In this document: one piece after another, positions 8,893 to 17,299 of the stretch | Numbering within the stretch: the stretch's first letter is position 1 | Layout: the number at the start of each line of letters is the position of its first letter | Assembly: GCA_025963635.1 (NCBI GenBank) | Contig: JAOQAK010000002.1 | Location: 62,001 to 126,000 of the forward strand | DNA: 64,000 bases | Source of the DNA: Ferruginibacter sp. | Lineage (GTDB): Bacteria > Bacteroidota > Bacteroidia > Chitinophagales > Chitinophagaceae | Direction: 5' to 3' | Made by a program: the position numbers and the translations under genes | The notes under the pieces: model-generated | Database searches by the model: none | Seen by the model: the letters and a program-made list of their open reading frames with translations, nothing else | Told to the model about the DNA's origin: nothing

Positions 8893-8976
8893 ATGTTAGT
8901 AACTGCAAAAAAGGGGATATACTTTTTGCAGTGTGGCGTACGTTTTGAGAGTGTAATAAAAAATTTTTTCACGGGT

Positions 8977-9570
8977 ATGAAAATTTCACCTTTTAATCTC
9001 TTATTCTTTTTTTGCCTGCTTTTTGTTTTAATGGCCTTTGTACCGGGAAACAATTTCACAACTTCAAAAGAAATATCTGCGAAACATTTCAAGAATTTGA
9101 GGAATGCGACAATAACCGAACCAGGGGAAAATCCTTATTATATTATCATCGACAAGAGTGAATACGAATTGAAGGTATACGACGATGAGGGCTGGTACGC
9201 CACTTACCCGATTGTATTTGGGAGTAAAGATTTAAGTGATAAGATGAGAGATGGCGACAAAAAAACGCCCGATGGTCATTTTAAAGTAATTCAGAAAAAA
9301 ATTCACCCGAAATGGTCGTACGAATTGTTGTTGGATTATCCCAATGAAGCCTGTGTCCAACGGTTTAATGAACGCAAACAAAGAGGCTTATTGCCAAAGA
9401 ATGCCAGGATCGGCGGAGGAATTGCCATCCATGCAACCCGGCCGGAAGAAGAATGGACAGTGGATAATTTTTACAACTGGACTGATGGTTGTGTCTCTGT
9501 GAAATACACCGAAATGAAAGACCTGTACAGCTATATCCCGGTGGGCACACCTGTTACCATACAGCAGTAA
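8977..9570 (+). CDS. L,D-transpeptidase (YkuD-fold) exported protein
   Basis: The ErfK/YbiS/YcfS/YnhG catalytic domain covers about the last 150 residues. It begins YYIIIDKSEYELKVYDDEGW. It contains IAIHATRPEEE and the Cys motif TDGCVSV, which correspond to the H and SxGC(I/V)R motifs, so the catalytic His and Cys are both present. These enzymes form or modify peptidoglycan cross-links in the periplasm. I chose the ATG at 8977 because it directly precedes a signal-like segment (MKISPFNLLFFFCLLFVLMA); the longer frame from 8893 would put a non-hydrophobic 28-residue leader before it. Length is 197 aa. Confidence 0.88.
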   Translation: MKISPFNLLFFFCLLFVLMAFVPGNNFTTSKEISAKHFKNLRNATITEPGENPYYIIIDKSEYELKVYDDEGWYATYPIVFGSKDLSDKMRDGDKKTPDGHFKVIQKKIHPKWSYELLLDYPNEACVQRFNERKQRGLLPKNARIGGGIAIHATRPEEEWTVDNFYNWTDGCVSVKYTEMKDLYSYIPVGTPVTIQQ

Positions 9571-9633
9571 GCACAAGCGGCAAACACGGAAAGAACATTT
9601 AGCCCTTATTTCAATCTTCATTTTATTATCATT

Positions 9634-9712
9634 TTGCCAAGAATGCACGAATATTGACCATTGTGTTTAAATGTATTTCATTCGTGCACATTCGTTTAAT
9701 TAGTGGCAAAAA
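9634..9712. repeat. Dispersed CACGAAT-type repeat in inverted arrangement
   Basis: TTTTGCCAAGAATGCACGAA on the left is mirrored by ATTCGTGCACATTCG and TGGCAAAA on the right. The same CACGAATGCACGAATG wording occurs at 25579-25610. It occupies the gap between the transpeptidase and queA genes. Confidence 0.6.
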
Positions 9713-9724
9713 ATGGCGAAGCCC

Positions 9725-10963
9725 TTATCGTTTTGGCAAATAAAGCAAGCTGCCATCCCCATAGCTTAAAAAGCGAAAATCATTTTCCAGTGCGTATTCA
9801 TAAACCCTCCGCCAGTCGTTACCAATAGCCGCAGCCACCAGTAACAGTAAAGTGGATTGTGGCTGGTGAAAATTGGTAATGATGGCAACCGGTATTTTAT
9901 AGTAGTAGCCAGGCGCTATTAAAATTTGAGTACGGGTGATTATTTTTGCCAGTTTATTTTGCTTCATCCAGTTCAATAATGCAGTTAGGGCGTTTACAGG
10001 TGATATGTTGCTATTGGCCAGAGGGGGTTCGTAAACATCCCATTGGCTGATACTAAGTTCATCTATGGTAATGTCAGGTGATAAGATTACTTTAACCCCC
10101 ATCCAGTAAAGGCTTTCCAGTGTTCGCAGGGAAGTGGTGCCGACTGCGATGAGGCCGTTAGCGATATTTTCAGTTAGTTTATTAATTGTTTCACTCGTTA
10201 CGTCGATCCATTCAGCATGCATTTCGTGACCACCCATTTCGGCGGATTTTACCGGTTTAAAGGTGCCGGCGCCCACATGTAGTGTAACGAAAGTATTGGC
10301 AATATTTTTTTTCTTTAATGATGCAAATGTAGCGGGAGTAAAATGCAGTCCGGCCGTAGGAGCCGCTACCGAGCCATCGTATTTTGCATAAATTGTCTGG
10401 TACCTTTCCTTGTCGGCCTCATCTGCTTTTCTTTTGATATAGGGGGGTAAAGGGGTTTCACCCATGTGCTCAATCATTTCGGCAAAGCTGTAATCTGCCG
10501 GTCGCCAGCACAATTCAACAACATAGGCATCTGGTAATTTTAAAACCAGCTGCGCTGTCATCGATACATCCTGGCCTTGAATATTTACTACTTTTTCTAA
10601 TTTGCCGCTTTTCCATTTGCCTGCACCGCCAATCAAGCATTTCCAACGAACCATTTCTTTTTTTGCCATAATGCTGCTATACTCATTAATCGCTTCGTAG
10701 GGTTCAAGGCAAAATATTTCTATTATGCCCCCGGTAGGTTTTTGAAACAGAATTCTTGCACGGATCACCCTGGTATCGTTAAAAACCAACAGGCATTTTC
10801 CGGGCAAATGGTCTGCAATATTTTTGTACCTGTCTTCCCGGATAATGCCTTCTTTGTATATCAATAATTTTGAGTCATCCCTGTTTTCAAGCGGAAAACC
10901 CGCTATTCTCTCATCTGGTAATGAATACGTATAATCCTTTATGGCAATCTCTTTAGGGTGCAT
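9725..10963 (-). CDS. queA: S-adenosylmethionine:tRNA ribosyltransferase-isomerase QueA
   Basis: QueA transfers and isomerises the ribosyl part of S-adenosylmethionine onto 7-aminomethyl-7-deazaguanine in tRNA, making epoxyqueuosine at the wobble position. Family signatures visible: YSLPDERIAGFPLENRD at the N-terminus, FNDTRVIRAR, GETPLPPYIKR, YDGSVAAPTAGLHFT, VTLHVGAGTFKPV, and ITNFHQPQSTLLLLVAA near the C-terminus. The 412-residue length is longer than the usual 340-360 because of loops around residues 85-150, common in Bacteroidota. It stands alone, with no other queuosine genes nearby. Confidence 0.96.
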   Translation of the reverse strand: MHPKEIAIKDYTYSLPDERIAGFPLENRDDSKLLIYKEGIIREDRYKNIADHLPGKCLLVFNDTRVIRARILFQKPTGGIIEIFCLEPYEAINEYSSIMAKKEMVRWKCLIGGAGKWKSGKLEKVVNIQGQDVSMTAQLVLKLPDAYVVELCWRPADYSFAEMIEHMGETPLPPYIKRKADEADKERYQTIYAKYDGSVAAPTAGLHFTPATFASLKKKNIANTFVTLHVGAGTFKPVKSAEMGGHEMHAEWIDVTSETINKLTENIANGLIAVGTTSLRTLESLYWMGVKVILSPDITIDELSISQWDVYEPPLANSNISPVNALTALLNWMKQNKLAKIITRTQILIAPGYYYKIPVAIITNFHQPQSTLLLLVAAAIGNDWRRVYEYALENDFRFLSYGDGSLLYLPKR

Positions 10964-11114
10964 GTACGATCGGTTGTAATTTAATTCGTTCCTGTTCTAT
11001 TTTGAAAGCGTTGTGCTCGTATTCTAAAAAAGTAAAAATAGGAATGTTTTTAACAATGGGTATTGATGGATTTATAATGTAAATTCCATATCGAGTTCAC
11101 CCCACTGGTAAACA

Positions 11115-11164
11115 ACCAGAGGCATAGCCTCGACCCATACTGTAACAAAGGATTTTAATTCGTT
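11115..11164 (+). repeat. 50-bp two-hairpin repeat, copy 1 (upstream of transposase)
   Basis: First hairpin GAGGC-ATA-GCCTC (11119-11131), second weaker hairpin around GGATTTTAATTC. It aligns without gaps to copies at 11852-11901 and, inverted, 11720-11769. It ends 16 bp before the transposase start. Confidence 0.85.
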
Positions 11165-11180
11165 AATAAAAAAAAAATAC

Positions 11181-11641
11181 ATGGCAAACACCTATCACCA
11201 AATCTACCTGCAAACAATTTTCGCAGTCAAGTATCGAAGGGCAGTAATTGACAAGGCTTGGAAAAGCACGCTCTTTGCCGTACTTGGCAATTTGATCAAT
11301 GAAACCCATTGCAAAAACATTATTGTAAACGGTGTAGAAGATCATGTTCACTGTTTTATTGGCCTCAAACCTGTTGTGTCAGTTTCGGAATTAATGAAAA
11401 CAGTAAAAGCCAAATCTTCAAAGTTATTAATGACCATAGACTAACTCCCGACCGGTTCGAATGGCAGGAAGGATACGGTGTATTTTCATACAACCAATCA
11501 ACTGTAAATGCGGTATACCGGTATATTCAAAATCAGGAAACCCATCATGAAAAGCAAACGTTTAGAAATGAGTATATGGATTTTTTAAAGAAGTTCAAAG
11601 TGGAGTATGATGAACAGTATTTGTTTAGGGATTTGGAGTAA
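11181..11641 (+). pseudogene. IS200/IS605-type (RAYT-like) Y1 transposase, frameshifted
   Basis: The first frame (11181-11444) begins MANTYHQIYLQTIFAVKYR and carries the HUH metal motif as HVHCFIGL. It then runs into a stop. The second frame, minus one relative to the first, continues with NDHRLTPDRFEWQEGYG, the Tyr-bearing helix region VNAVYRYIQNQETHH, and a normal C-terminus ending at 11641. Joined, they give a complete TnpA_REP/Y1 transposase of about 150 residues. The break lies near 11420-11432, with no slippery heptamer obvious, so I read it as a single-base indel that inactivates the gene. Flanking 50-bp hairpin repeats are the expected companion of a REP-associated transposase. Confidence 0.85.
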
Positions 11642-11719
11642 ACACCCTTGCGCCTATAGCCTCCGATCCGCCGAGGTGATCTATGCAGTGTATGCAGTAT
11701 ATGTATCGCATGCGTATGC

Positions 11720-11769
11720 AACGGGATAAATCCCATTGTTACAAAATGTTTCGAGCCTACGGCTCTGGT
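11720..11769 (-). repeat. 50-bp two-hairpin repeat, copy 3 (inverted)
   Basis: Read on the minus strand it aligns over all 50 bases with copies 1 and 2. The first stem is GAGCC-GTA-GGCTC, changed on both sides relative to GAGGC/GCCTC in the other copies. The second stem is GGGAT-TT-ATCCC. Confidence 0.85.
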
Positions 11770-11851
11770 AAATACCAAATACCTTTGAAGAGATTAGTTT
11801 GAAAGAGGGGTCAAAGTTGATCTGCGATCAACCGTCTTTTGGAAACAAACG

Positions 11852-11901
11852 ACCAGAGGCGTAGCCTCGATCCATCTTGTGACAACGGATTTTAATCCGT
11901 T
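11852..11901 (+). repeat. 50-bp two-hairpin repeat, copy 2 (downstream of transposase)
   Basis: First stem GAGGC-GTA-GCCTC, second stem CGGATT-TT-AATCCG, same orientation as copy 1. Between copies 3 and 2 there is a further hairpin GTTGATC-TGC-GATCAAC at 11816-11832. The whole 11642-11923 stretch has no gene. Confidence 0.85.
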
Positions 11902-11923
11902 GAGCAAACATGGCACCAATACC

Positions 11924-11952
11924 AAAAAGAGCCCTCATCGAAGGCTCTTTTT
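11924..11952 (-). terminator. Terminator downstream of acs
   Basis: Arms AAAAAGAGCC (11924-11933) and GGCTCTTTTT (11943-11952) make a strong hairpin with U tracts in both directions. It starts 5 bp past the acs stop codon. Confidence 0.9.
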
Positions 11953-11956
11953 ATAC

Positions 11957-13903
11957 TCATAATTTTCCCTTTGTAATTTCCGCCACCACGCCGGGATCCA
12001 GCAGAGTGCTGATATCACCCAGGTTCTCTGTTTCACCCTCAGCAATTTTTCTTAGAATCCTACGCATTATTTTGCCGCTTCTTGTTTTTGGCAGGCCGGG
12101 TACAAATTGAATTTTGTCAGGTCGGGCTATCCCTCCAATCACCCTGCTTACCGTTTGAAAAATATCCTTTCTTGTCAACTCTTCATCAACATGCATATGG
12201 TTGTAAATAACATAGGCATAGATACCCTGTCCTTTGATATCATGTGGGTAACCTACCACGGCGCTTTCGATTACGCCGGCATGCATGTTGATTGCATTTT
12301 CTACCTCTGCAGTACCGATCCGGTGGCCACTTATATTTAATACATCATCCACCCTTCCTGTGATCCGATAGTTACCTTCTTTATCTTTTAAAGCGCCGTC
12401 ACCGGTAAAATAAAGATTGGGATAGGCGGAGAAATAATTTGCCCGGCAGCGTTCATGATCACCGTAAGTTGTTCTGATAATACCTGGCCAGGGCGCTTTA
12501 ATGCAGAGGTTGCCCTGTAAATAGCCATGTTCATCCGGTTCTGTTACTTCTATGCCATTTTCATCTACCAATAGCGGAAGCACACCCGGAAACGGCAAAG
12601 ACGCCCAGCTTGGTTTGGCTGGTGTAACGCCTGCCATATTGGATATTAGTACACCGCCGGTTTCTGTTTGCCACCAGGTATCAACAATGGGGCATTTCTT
12701 CTTACCGATATGTTCATCGTACCAATGCCAGGCTTCTTCATTGATGGGTTCGCCAACGGTTCCCAGTACCTTCAGTGTGGAAAGATCTTTTCCTTTCAGC
12801 GGCTCCAGGCCGAAACTCATCAAACTCCTGATAGCGGTGGGGGCGGTGTACAAGATATTCACCTTGTATTTATCAACAATGTCCCAGAATCTGCCGGCAT
12901 CCGGCCAGGTCGGAATTCCTTCAAACATCACACTGGTTCCGCCGGCGCTTAACGGCCCATACAAAACATAACTATGCCCTGTTATCCACCCGATATCGGC
13001 TGTGCAAAAAAATACATCCCCGGGTTTGTATTGGAAGGTATTAATAAATGTATAGTTGGTCCAAACCATATAACCGGCAATACTATGTACTACTCCTTTC
13101 GGCTTGCCGGTAGAGCCGGAAGTATATAAAATAAACAGCGGATCTTCAGCATCCATTTCCGTTGCCGGCATGGTGATGATGTTATCTTTTTCAACCTGTG
13201 TTTCTGCATATTCCATCTCGTCTTCCCACCAAACATCCCGGCCCTTCAGCATACTTACGGGTGTGCGGGTGCGGGTATACACAATCACTTTTTTAATCGT
13301 TCTGTTACCGATCAGCGCATCATCAATAATACTTTTTAGCGGAATATCTTTATTGCCACGGAATGCGCCATCGCAGGTAACAATATATTCCGCCTGCGCA
13401 TCATACAACCTATCTGCAATACTTTGTGCAGAAAATCCTCCGAAAATAACGCTGTGAATTGCGCCAATTCGTGCACAGCCCAATACCGCATACGCCAGTT
13501 CGGGTACCATGCCCATGTATATGCAAACGCGATCGCCCTTTTTTACACCATTGTTGACGAGTACCTGCGCAAACTGGCAAACCCTTTTATGAAGCCGCGA
13601 ATAAGTTACTACCCTGGTTCTTTCTTCGGGGTTATTGGGCTCCCAAATAATTGCCGGCTTATCACCCAGTTTTTCAAGGTGCCTGTCGATACAGTTTTCG
13701 GTAATGTTTAGTTTACCGCCTTTAAACCATTCTATCCTCGGTTCTATGAAATTCCATTCCAGTACGGATTCCCATTTCTTTCGCCAATAAAAATTTTCTG
13801 CTATTTCAGCCCAAAAGATTGCTGGTTCTTCAACACTGCGCCGGTAATCGTTGTGGTACTGTTCCAATGAAGTGATCTGATGTGGGTATGACATATATGA
13901 CAA
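11957..13903 (-). CDS. acs: Acetyl-CoA synthetase (acetate--CoA ligase)
   Basis: 648 aa, full length. It activates acetate to acetyl-CoA through acetyl-AMP in the cytoplasm. The AMP-binding P-loop motif YTSGSTGKPKGVVHS is present, as are DTWWQTETGG and the C-terminal lysine motif TRSGKIMRRILRKIA, whose first Lys is the acetylation-controlled catalytic residue in the family. The N-terminal ACAS domain (YHNDYRRSVEEPAIFWAEIA) is intact. It is divergent from an MHS-type transporter gene with a 239-bp shared upstream region, which suggests the transporter may handle a short-chain organic acid. Confidence 0.97.
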   Translation of the reverse strand: MSYMSYPHQITSLEQYHNDYRRSVEEPAIFWAEIAENFYWRKKWESVLEWNFIEPRIEWFKGGKLNITENCIDRHLEKLGDKPAIIWEPNNPEERTRVVTYSRLHKRVCQFAQVLVNNGVKKGDRVCIYMGMVPELAYAVLGCARIGAIHSVIFGGFSAQSIADRLYDAQAEYIVTCDGAFRGNKDIPLKSIIDDALIGNRTIKKVIVYTRTRTPVSMLKGRDVWWEDEMEYAETQVEKDNIITMPATEMDAEDPLFILYTSGSTGKPKGVVHSIAGYMVWTNYTFINTFQYKPGDVFFCTADIGWITGHSYVLYGPLSAGGTSVMFEGIPTWPDAGRFWDIVDKYKVNILYTAPTAIRSLMSFGLEPLKGKDLSTLKVLGTVGEPINEEAWHWYDEHIGKKKCPIVDTWWQTETGGVLISNMAGVTPAKPSWASLPFPGVLPLLVDENGIEVTEPDEHGYLQGNLCIKAPWPGIIRTTYGDHERCRANYFSAYPNLYFTGDGALKDKEGNYRITGRVDDVLNISGHRIGTAEVENAINMHAGVIESAVVGYPHDIKGQGIYAYVIYNHMHVDEELTRKDIFQTVSRVIGGIARPDKIQFVPGLPKTRSGKIMRRILRKIAEGETENLGDISTLLDPGVVAEITKGKL

Positions 13904-13940
13904 TAAGAAATTTGTAATTAATAATTTGCATTCGTTCTCA

Positions 13941-13962
13941 AATTAATATATTTATATTAATT
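13941..13962. promoter_or_regulatory. Perfect 22-bp AT palindrome between acs and the MFS gene
   Basis: Arms AATTAATATA and TATATTAATT separated by TT. It lies 38 bp upstream of acs and 180 bp upstream of the transporter, in the shared regulatory region. A weaker hairpin, GAAACC-ACCGG-GGTTTC, lies at 14025-14041. An operator function is inference. Confidence 0.4.
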
Positions 13963-14142
13963 AAAACAAGAAAGGGGTAGTTTCAAACTGGCCTTTTCAA
14001 CCTAAAACCTAGTTGTGAAGGTGCGAAACCACCGGGGTTTCATGTGATTGCAATTTGCAAAAAATGCTTAACAACAGTAGTCTTTGCTGGTAATAAACTA
14101 AAAAATCAGTATCAACCATCGATTGAATTCTTAAAATAATAT

Positions 14143-15705
14143 ATGCAGTCAACTTCATCCTCGGGAATTGGTAAAGTCATTTTTTCTTCATCGCTTGGTA
14201 CCTTGATCGAATGGTACGATTTCTACATCTTTGGTATGTTGGCGAAAACAATTTCGGTAGAATTCTTCCCGGAGGGAAATGATACTGCTGCCTTGTTGAG
14301 CACCCTTGCAATTTTCGCCGCAGGATTTTTAGTGCGCCCTTTTGGGGCCCTCGTGTTTGGAAGATTGGGCGACCTGATCGGAAGAAAATCTACCTTTTTA
14401 CTAACGCTTGTCTTGATGGGGGGATCCACTTTTTTAATCGGACTGATACCGGGATACCGTACCATTGGAATAGCCGCGCCTTTACTGGTGTTACTGTTAA
14501 GATTGATACAGGGACTTGCCCTTGGGGGCGAATATGGCGGAGCGGCCACTTATGTTGCGGAACATTCGCCGCTACACAGAAGAGGCTATTATACCAGTTG
14601 GATACAAACTACCGCTACGCTCGGTTTGTTCGTTGCACTGGGAGTCATCATGCTGGTAAAATCCAACATGACGGATGCTGCTTTTACTGCTGAGTGGGGT
14701 GGATGGAGATACCCTTTCTGGATATCCATTTTATTGGTGGGGGTGTCAATCTATATCCGGCTTAGAATGAAGGAATCGCCTTTATATACCAAGCTGAAAA
14801 AAGAAGGGAAAACATCCATCAATCCACTAAAAGAAAGTTTTGGCCACAAAGGGAATTTTAAAATGGTGTTATTAGCGTTGTTCGGTGCCGTTATGGGGCA
14901 AGGCGTGATATGGTACACCGGCCAGTTTTATGCTCAATCTTTTTTGGAGAATACGGTGAAGATCGAGTTTATGCAAAACAGGGAGATCATGCTGTGGGGG
15001 ATTGGACTGGCCACACCATTTTTCCTGGTATTTGGTGCGTTGAGTGATGTGGTTGGCCGAAAATGGATCATGCTTTCGGGTATGTTGCTTGGAGTAATTT
15101 TTTACAGGCCTATTTTCAACTCTTTCATCAAAGACACCAATGTGAAAGAGTGGCAGCAACGAGAGCAGGTTGTTTCGAAACAGATCGATAAAAAAATGGT
15201 GGTGAAGCTGGATACAGTCCTTAACAAAGCCAGCCGGTTTGAAATAAGGCATACCAGCATAAAGTGGGTGTTGGCGAATGGCTCAGGATTCACGGAAAGC
15301 AGTACCGATACAATTGGCAAGGCAACAAGCGCTTTGAACACAATGGCGAAAAAAAGCAATAAACCGGTTTACACGGATAAGGTGCTTTCCGGACCGTTAA
15401 AGTGGAAGTTTATATTTCTTGTATTCCTCATGATCCTTTTTGTAACCATGGCGTATGCGCCCATTGCCGCGTTTTTAGTGGAACTGTTTCCTACCAAAAT
15501 AAGGTATACTTCCATGAGTTTGCCATATCATATCGGCAATGGGGTTTTTGGCGGACTGGTTCCCTTTATTGCCACTTTATTGTCCACAAGTTTCGCCAAC
15601 GAGCCATTGGTGGGATTGTGGTACCCGATAGCGATCGCAGCTCTATGCTTTATTATCGGCGCCATATACCTGAACAATACCACCGATAAAAATATCAATG
15701 ATTAA
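14143..15705 (+). CDS. MFS transporter, metabolite:H+ symporter (MHS) type, with a loop insertion
   Basis: 520 aa. The N-terminal half is a close match to the MHS family: GTLIEWYDFYIFGMLA, FLVRPFGALVFGRLGDLIGRKSTF (the loop 2-3 signature) and RLIQGLALGGEYGGAATYVAEH. The second loop signature, DVVGRKW, follows in the C-terminal half. Between it and the last helices is a polar insertion of about 80 residues (roughly 330-412). It is rich in Lys, Ser and Thr and has no membrane segment, and it explains why the protein is longer than the usual 430-440. MHS members carry proline, betaine, shikimate, ketoglutarate and similar acids. Divergence from acs hints at acetate or another short-chain acid. 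Confidence 0.87.
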   Translation: MQSTSSSGIGKVIFSSSLGTLIEWYDFYIFGMLAKTISVEFFPEGNDTAALLSTLAIFAAGFLVRPFGALVFGRLGDLIGRKSTFLLTLVLMGGSTFLIGLIPGYRTIGIAAPLLVLLLRLIQGLALGGEYGGAATYVAEHSPLHRRGYYTSWIQTTATLGLFVALGVIMLVKSNMTDAAFTAEWGGWRYPFWISILLVGVSIYIRLRMKESPLYTKLKKEGKTSINPLKESFGHKGNFKMVLLALFGAVMGQGVIWYTGQFYAQSFLENTVKIEFMQNREIMLWGIGLATPFFLVFGALSDVVGRKWIMLSGMLLGVIFYRPIFNSFIKDTNVKEWQQREQVVSKQIDKKMVVKLDTVLNKASRFEIRHTSIKWVLANGSGFTESSTDTIGKATSALNTMAKKSNKPVYTDKVLSGPLKWKFIFLVFLMILFVTMAYAPIAAFLVELFPTKIRYTSMSLPYHIGNGVFGGLVPFIATLLSTSFANEPLVGLWYPIAIAALCFIIGAIYLNNTTDKNIND

Positions 15706-15715
15706 ATTTACCGTC

Positions 15716-15961
15716 ATGAACCAGCTAAAAAGAATAATGGGTTTTTTATGGATGATCCTTGCCCCGGTAGTAATTTATTTCCTGGTGACAGGTGCCCTGC
15801 ACAATATCGACAGTGCAGGAAAAAAAGATATTAATAAGCCCATACCATGGATTATTATCATTGGCATCTTTACACCCATTGCTGTGGGGCTGGTGATTTT
15901 TGGATTTTATTCCATTAAAGGAGAATATGATAAACTCCCTGAAAGCTCCGACGAATTGTAG
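15716..15961 (+). CDS. Small two-helix membrane protein (81 aa) paired with the MFS gene
   Basis: Begins MNQLKRIMGFLWMILAPVV at 15716, 10 bp after the transporter stop. A second frame start at 15698 would overlap the transporter. Two hydrophobic segments (about residues 8-26 and 43-64) flank a short polar stretch, and the C-terminus is acidic (YDKLPESSDEL). The tight spacing suggests co-expression with the transporter and possibly a small accessory subunit. The family is not recognised with certainty. Confidence 0.7.
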   Translation: MNQLKRIMGFLWMILAPVVIYFLVTGALHNIDSAGKKDINKPIPWIIIIGIFTPIAVGLVIFGFYSIKGEYDKLPESSDEL

Positions 15962-16011
15962 AGTAGCGTCGCCGGCTTGATATTTTTCAATCTTTTCAAA
16001 ATTTCAACACA

Positions 16012-17028
16012 CTACTGAGCTGCTGAACTCTTCCTCTGTATTAAGCTGCTTTGCAGCACTATTTTTTCAATGCGGTTACCAAGGTTTTTTTTCTCGATCA
16101 TACGGAATAGCAATTCCGCGGAAGCTTTGCCAATTTCGAACGCAGGTTGGGCAATGGTTGTTAACGATGGAGAGAGCAGGGAGGCGGTTCGCAAATTAGA
16201 AAAGCTTACTACTTTCACTTGTTTAGGAATATTCAATTTGATATCATTGCATACATAATAAGTGGAGATTGCCAGTTTTTCAACCGATGCAAATATCCCA
16301 TCCGGCCGCCCTTTTTTACTGAGTAGCTTTTTTATTAATGCACGGTTAGCAGTATTCTCATTGCTGCATTGAATAACCAGTTTGGGATCGAAAGGTATGT
16401 TGTGTTTTACGAGCGCTGCTTCATAGCCCAGCCTTCTTTTTTGAGTGGTGGACAAAAAACCGGCTACACATAAACACGCAATTTTTTTACAGCCCGCCAG
16501 TATCAGGTGTTCTGTAGCTTTTAAGCCACATTCATAATCATCCGTGGTAACGGTAGGAAACTCCAGCATATCAGGAACCCGGTCAAAATAAACAACCGGC
16601 ACACCGGATTGATTCAGGTCTGTTAAGTGTTTAATACTGGTAGTGTTGCCGCAGAGTGAGATCAATACCCCGTCGACCCTGCCGCCCTGCAAATGCTTAA
16701 CGGTAGACTCTTCATTCTTAAAATCTTCCTGGGTTAAATAAGTTAGGACATGGTAACCCTTCTGTTGTGCAATCACCTGGATACCATCGATGGCCAGGGC
16801 GAAAAAGTTATTGGCAATCTCTGGTATCACAACAGCAATGGTAATGCTTTTACGCTTTCTTAAACCCCTGGCAAATGGATTAGGCTGATAATTCATCTTT
16901 TCAGCCATTGCCAGTACCCGTTTTTTTGTTTCGGAACCGATCTCATAGCTGTCACGCAATGCTTTGGATACGGATGAAATGGACAACCCGAGTTCCTCTG
17001 CTAATTTTTTTAAGTTTGTTCCGCTCAT
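16012..17028 (-). CDS. LacI/GalR-family transcriptional regulator
   Basis: 338 aa, full length. The N-terminal helix-turn-helix reads LKKLAEELGLSISSVSKALRDSYEIG and is followed by the hinge helix region NPFARGLRKRKS. A periplasmic-binding-protein-like effector domain then runs to the C-terminal LQSSLIQRKSS. It sits just downstream of the susC-susD operon, on the same strand. A perfect LacI-type palindrome at 22595-22610 and a matching eight-base core at 17110-17117, 82 bp upstream of its own start, suggest that it regulates susC/thuA and itself. The effector is unknown, probably a sugar released by the locus. Confidence 0.93.
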   Translation of the reverse strand: MSGTNLKKLAEELGLSISSVSKALRDSYEIGSETKKRVLAMAEKMNYQPNPFARGLRKRKSITIAVVIPEIANNFFALAIDGIQVIAQQKGYHVLTYLTQEDFKNEESTVKHLQGGRVDGVLISLCGNTTSIKHLTDLNQSGVPVVYFDRVPDMLEFPTVTTDDYECGLKATEHLILAGCKKIACLCVAGFLSTTQKRRLGYEAALVKHNIPFDPKLVIQCSNENTANRALIKKLLSKKGRPDGIFASVEKLAISTYYVCNDIKLNIPKQVKVVSFSNLRTASLLSPSLTTIAQPAFEIGKASAELLFRMIEKKNLGNRIEKIVLQSSLIQRKSSAAQ

Positions 17029-17109
17029 ATCAAAATAAGATCATTTTATTAAAGGTTGCCGTGTGAAGATATGCAAGTACACCATAGAGACACTTTGCCA
17101 AAATTAAAT

Positions 17110-17117
17110 AAACGTTT
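17110..17117. promoter_or_regulatory. Candidate weak LacI half-core AAACGTTT upstream of the LacI gene
   Basis: The eight-base palindrome AAACGTTT is identical to the centre of the perfect 16-bp site at 22595-22610, but the flanks do not match. It lies 82 bp upstream of the LacI-family start, where an autoregulatory site would be expected. Confidence 0.3.
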
Positions 17118-17250
17118 CTTCTAACGAAGCATGTATAAAAATATCAGCTTCTTAATCCTGTCAGGGAATGCATCGAAACTAACGGTAGCGCTTGTTAACT
17201 AATGATCTTGTAGCTTAAAACTTTTTTTGGCTGGCATATCATCAAAACAG

Positions 17251-17282
17251 AAAATGCCACACTTTTACAGTATGGCATTTTT
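17251..17282 (-). terminator. Terminator of the susC-susD operon
   Basis: Arms AAAATGCCA (17251-17259) and TGGCATTTT (17273-17281). The hairpin lies 18 bp beyond the SusD stop codon in the direction of transcription and ends in T residues on the minus strand. Confidence 0.8.
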
Positions 17283-17299
17283 CCGATTGTTATAGGATA

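Noticed and set aside
11420..11432. Programmed ribosomal frameshift in the transposase
   Set aside because: No slippery heptamer of the X-XXY-YYZ type and no downstream stimulator seen; a single-base indel is simpler.
16012..17028. Second function of the LacI gene as regulator of acs
   Set aside because: No matching palindrome lies near acs; the AT palindrome at 13941 is of a different kind.
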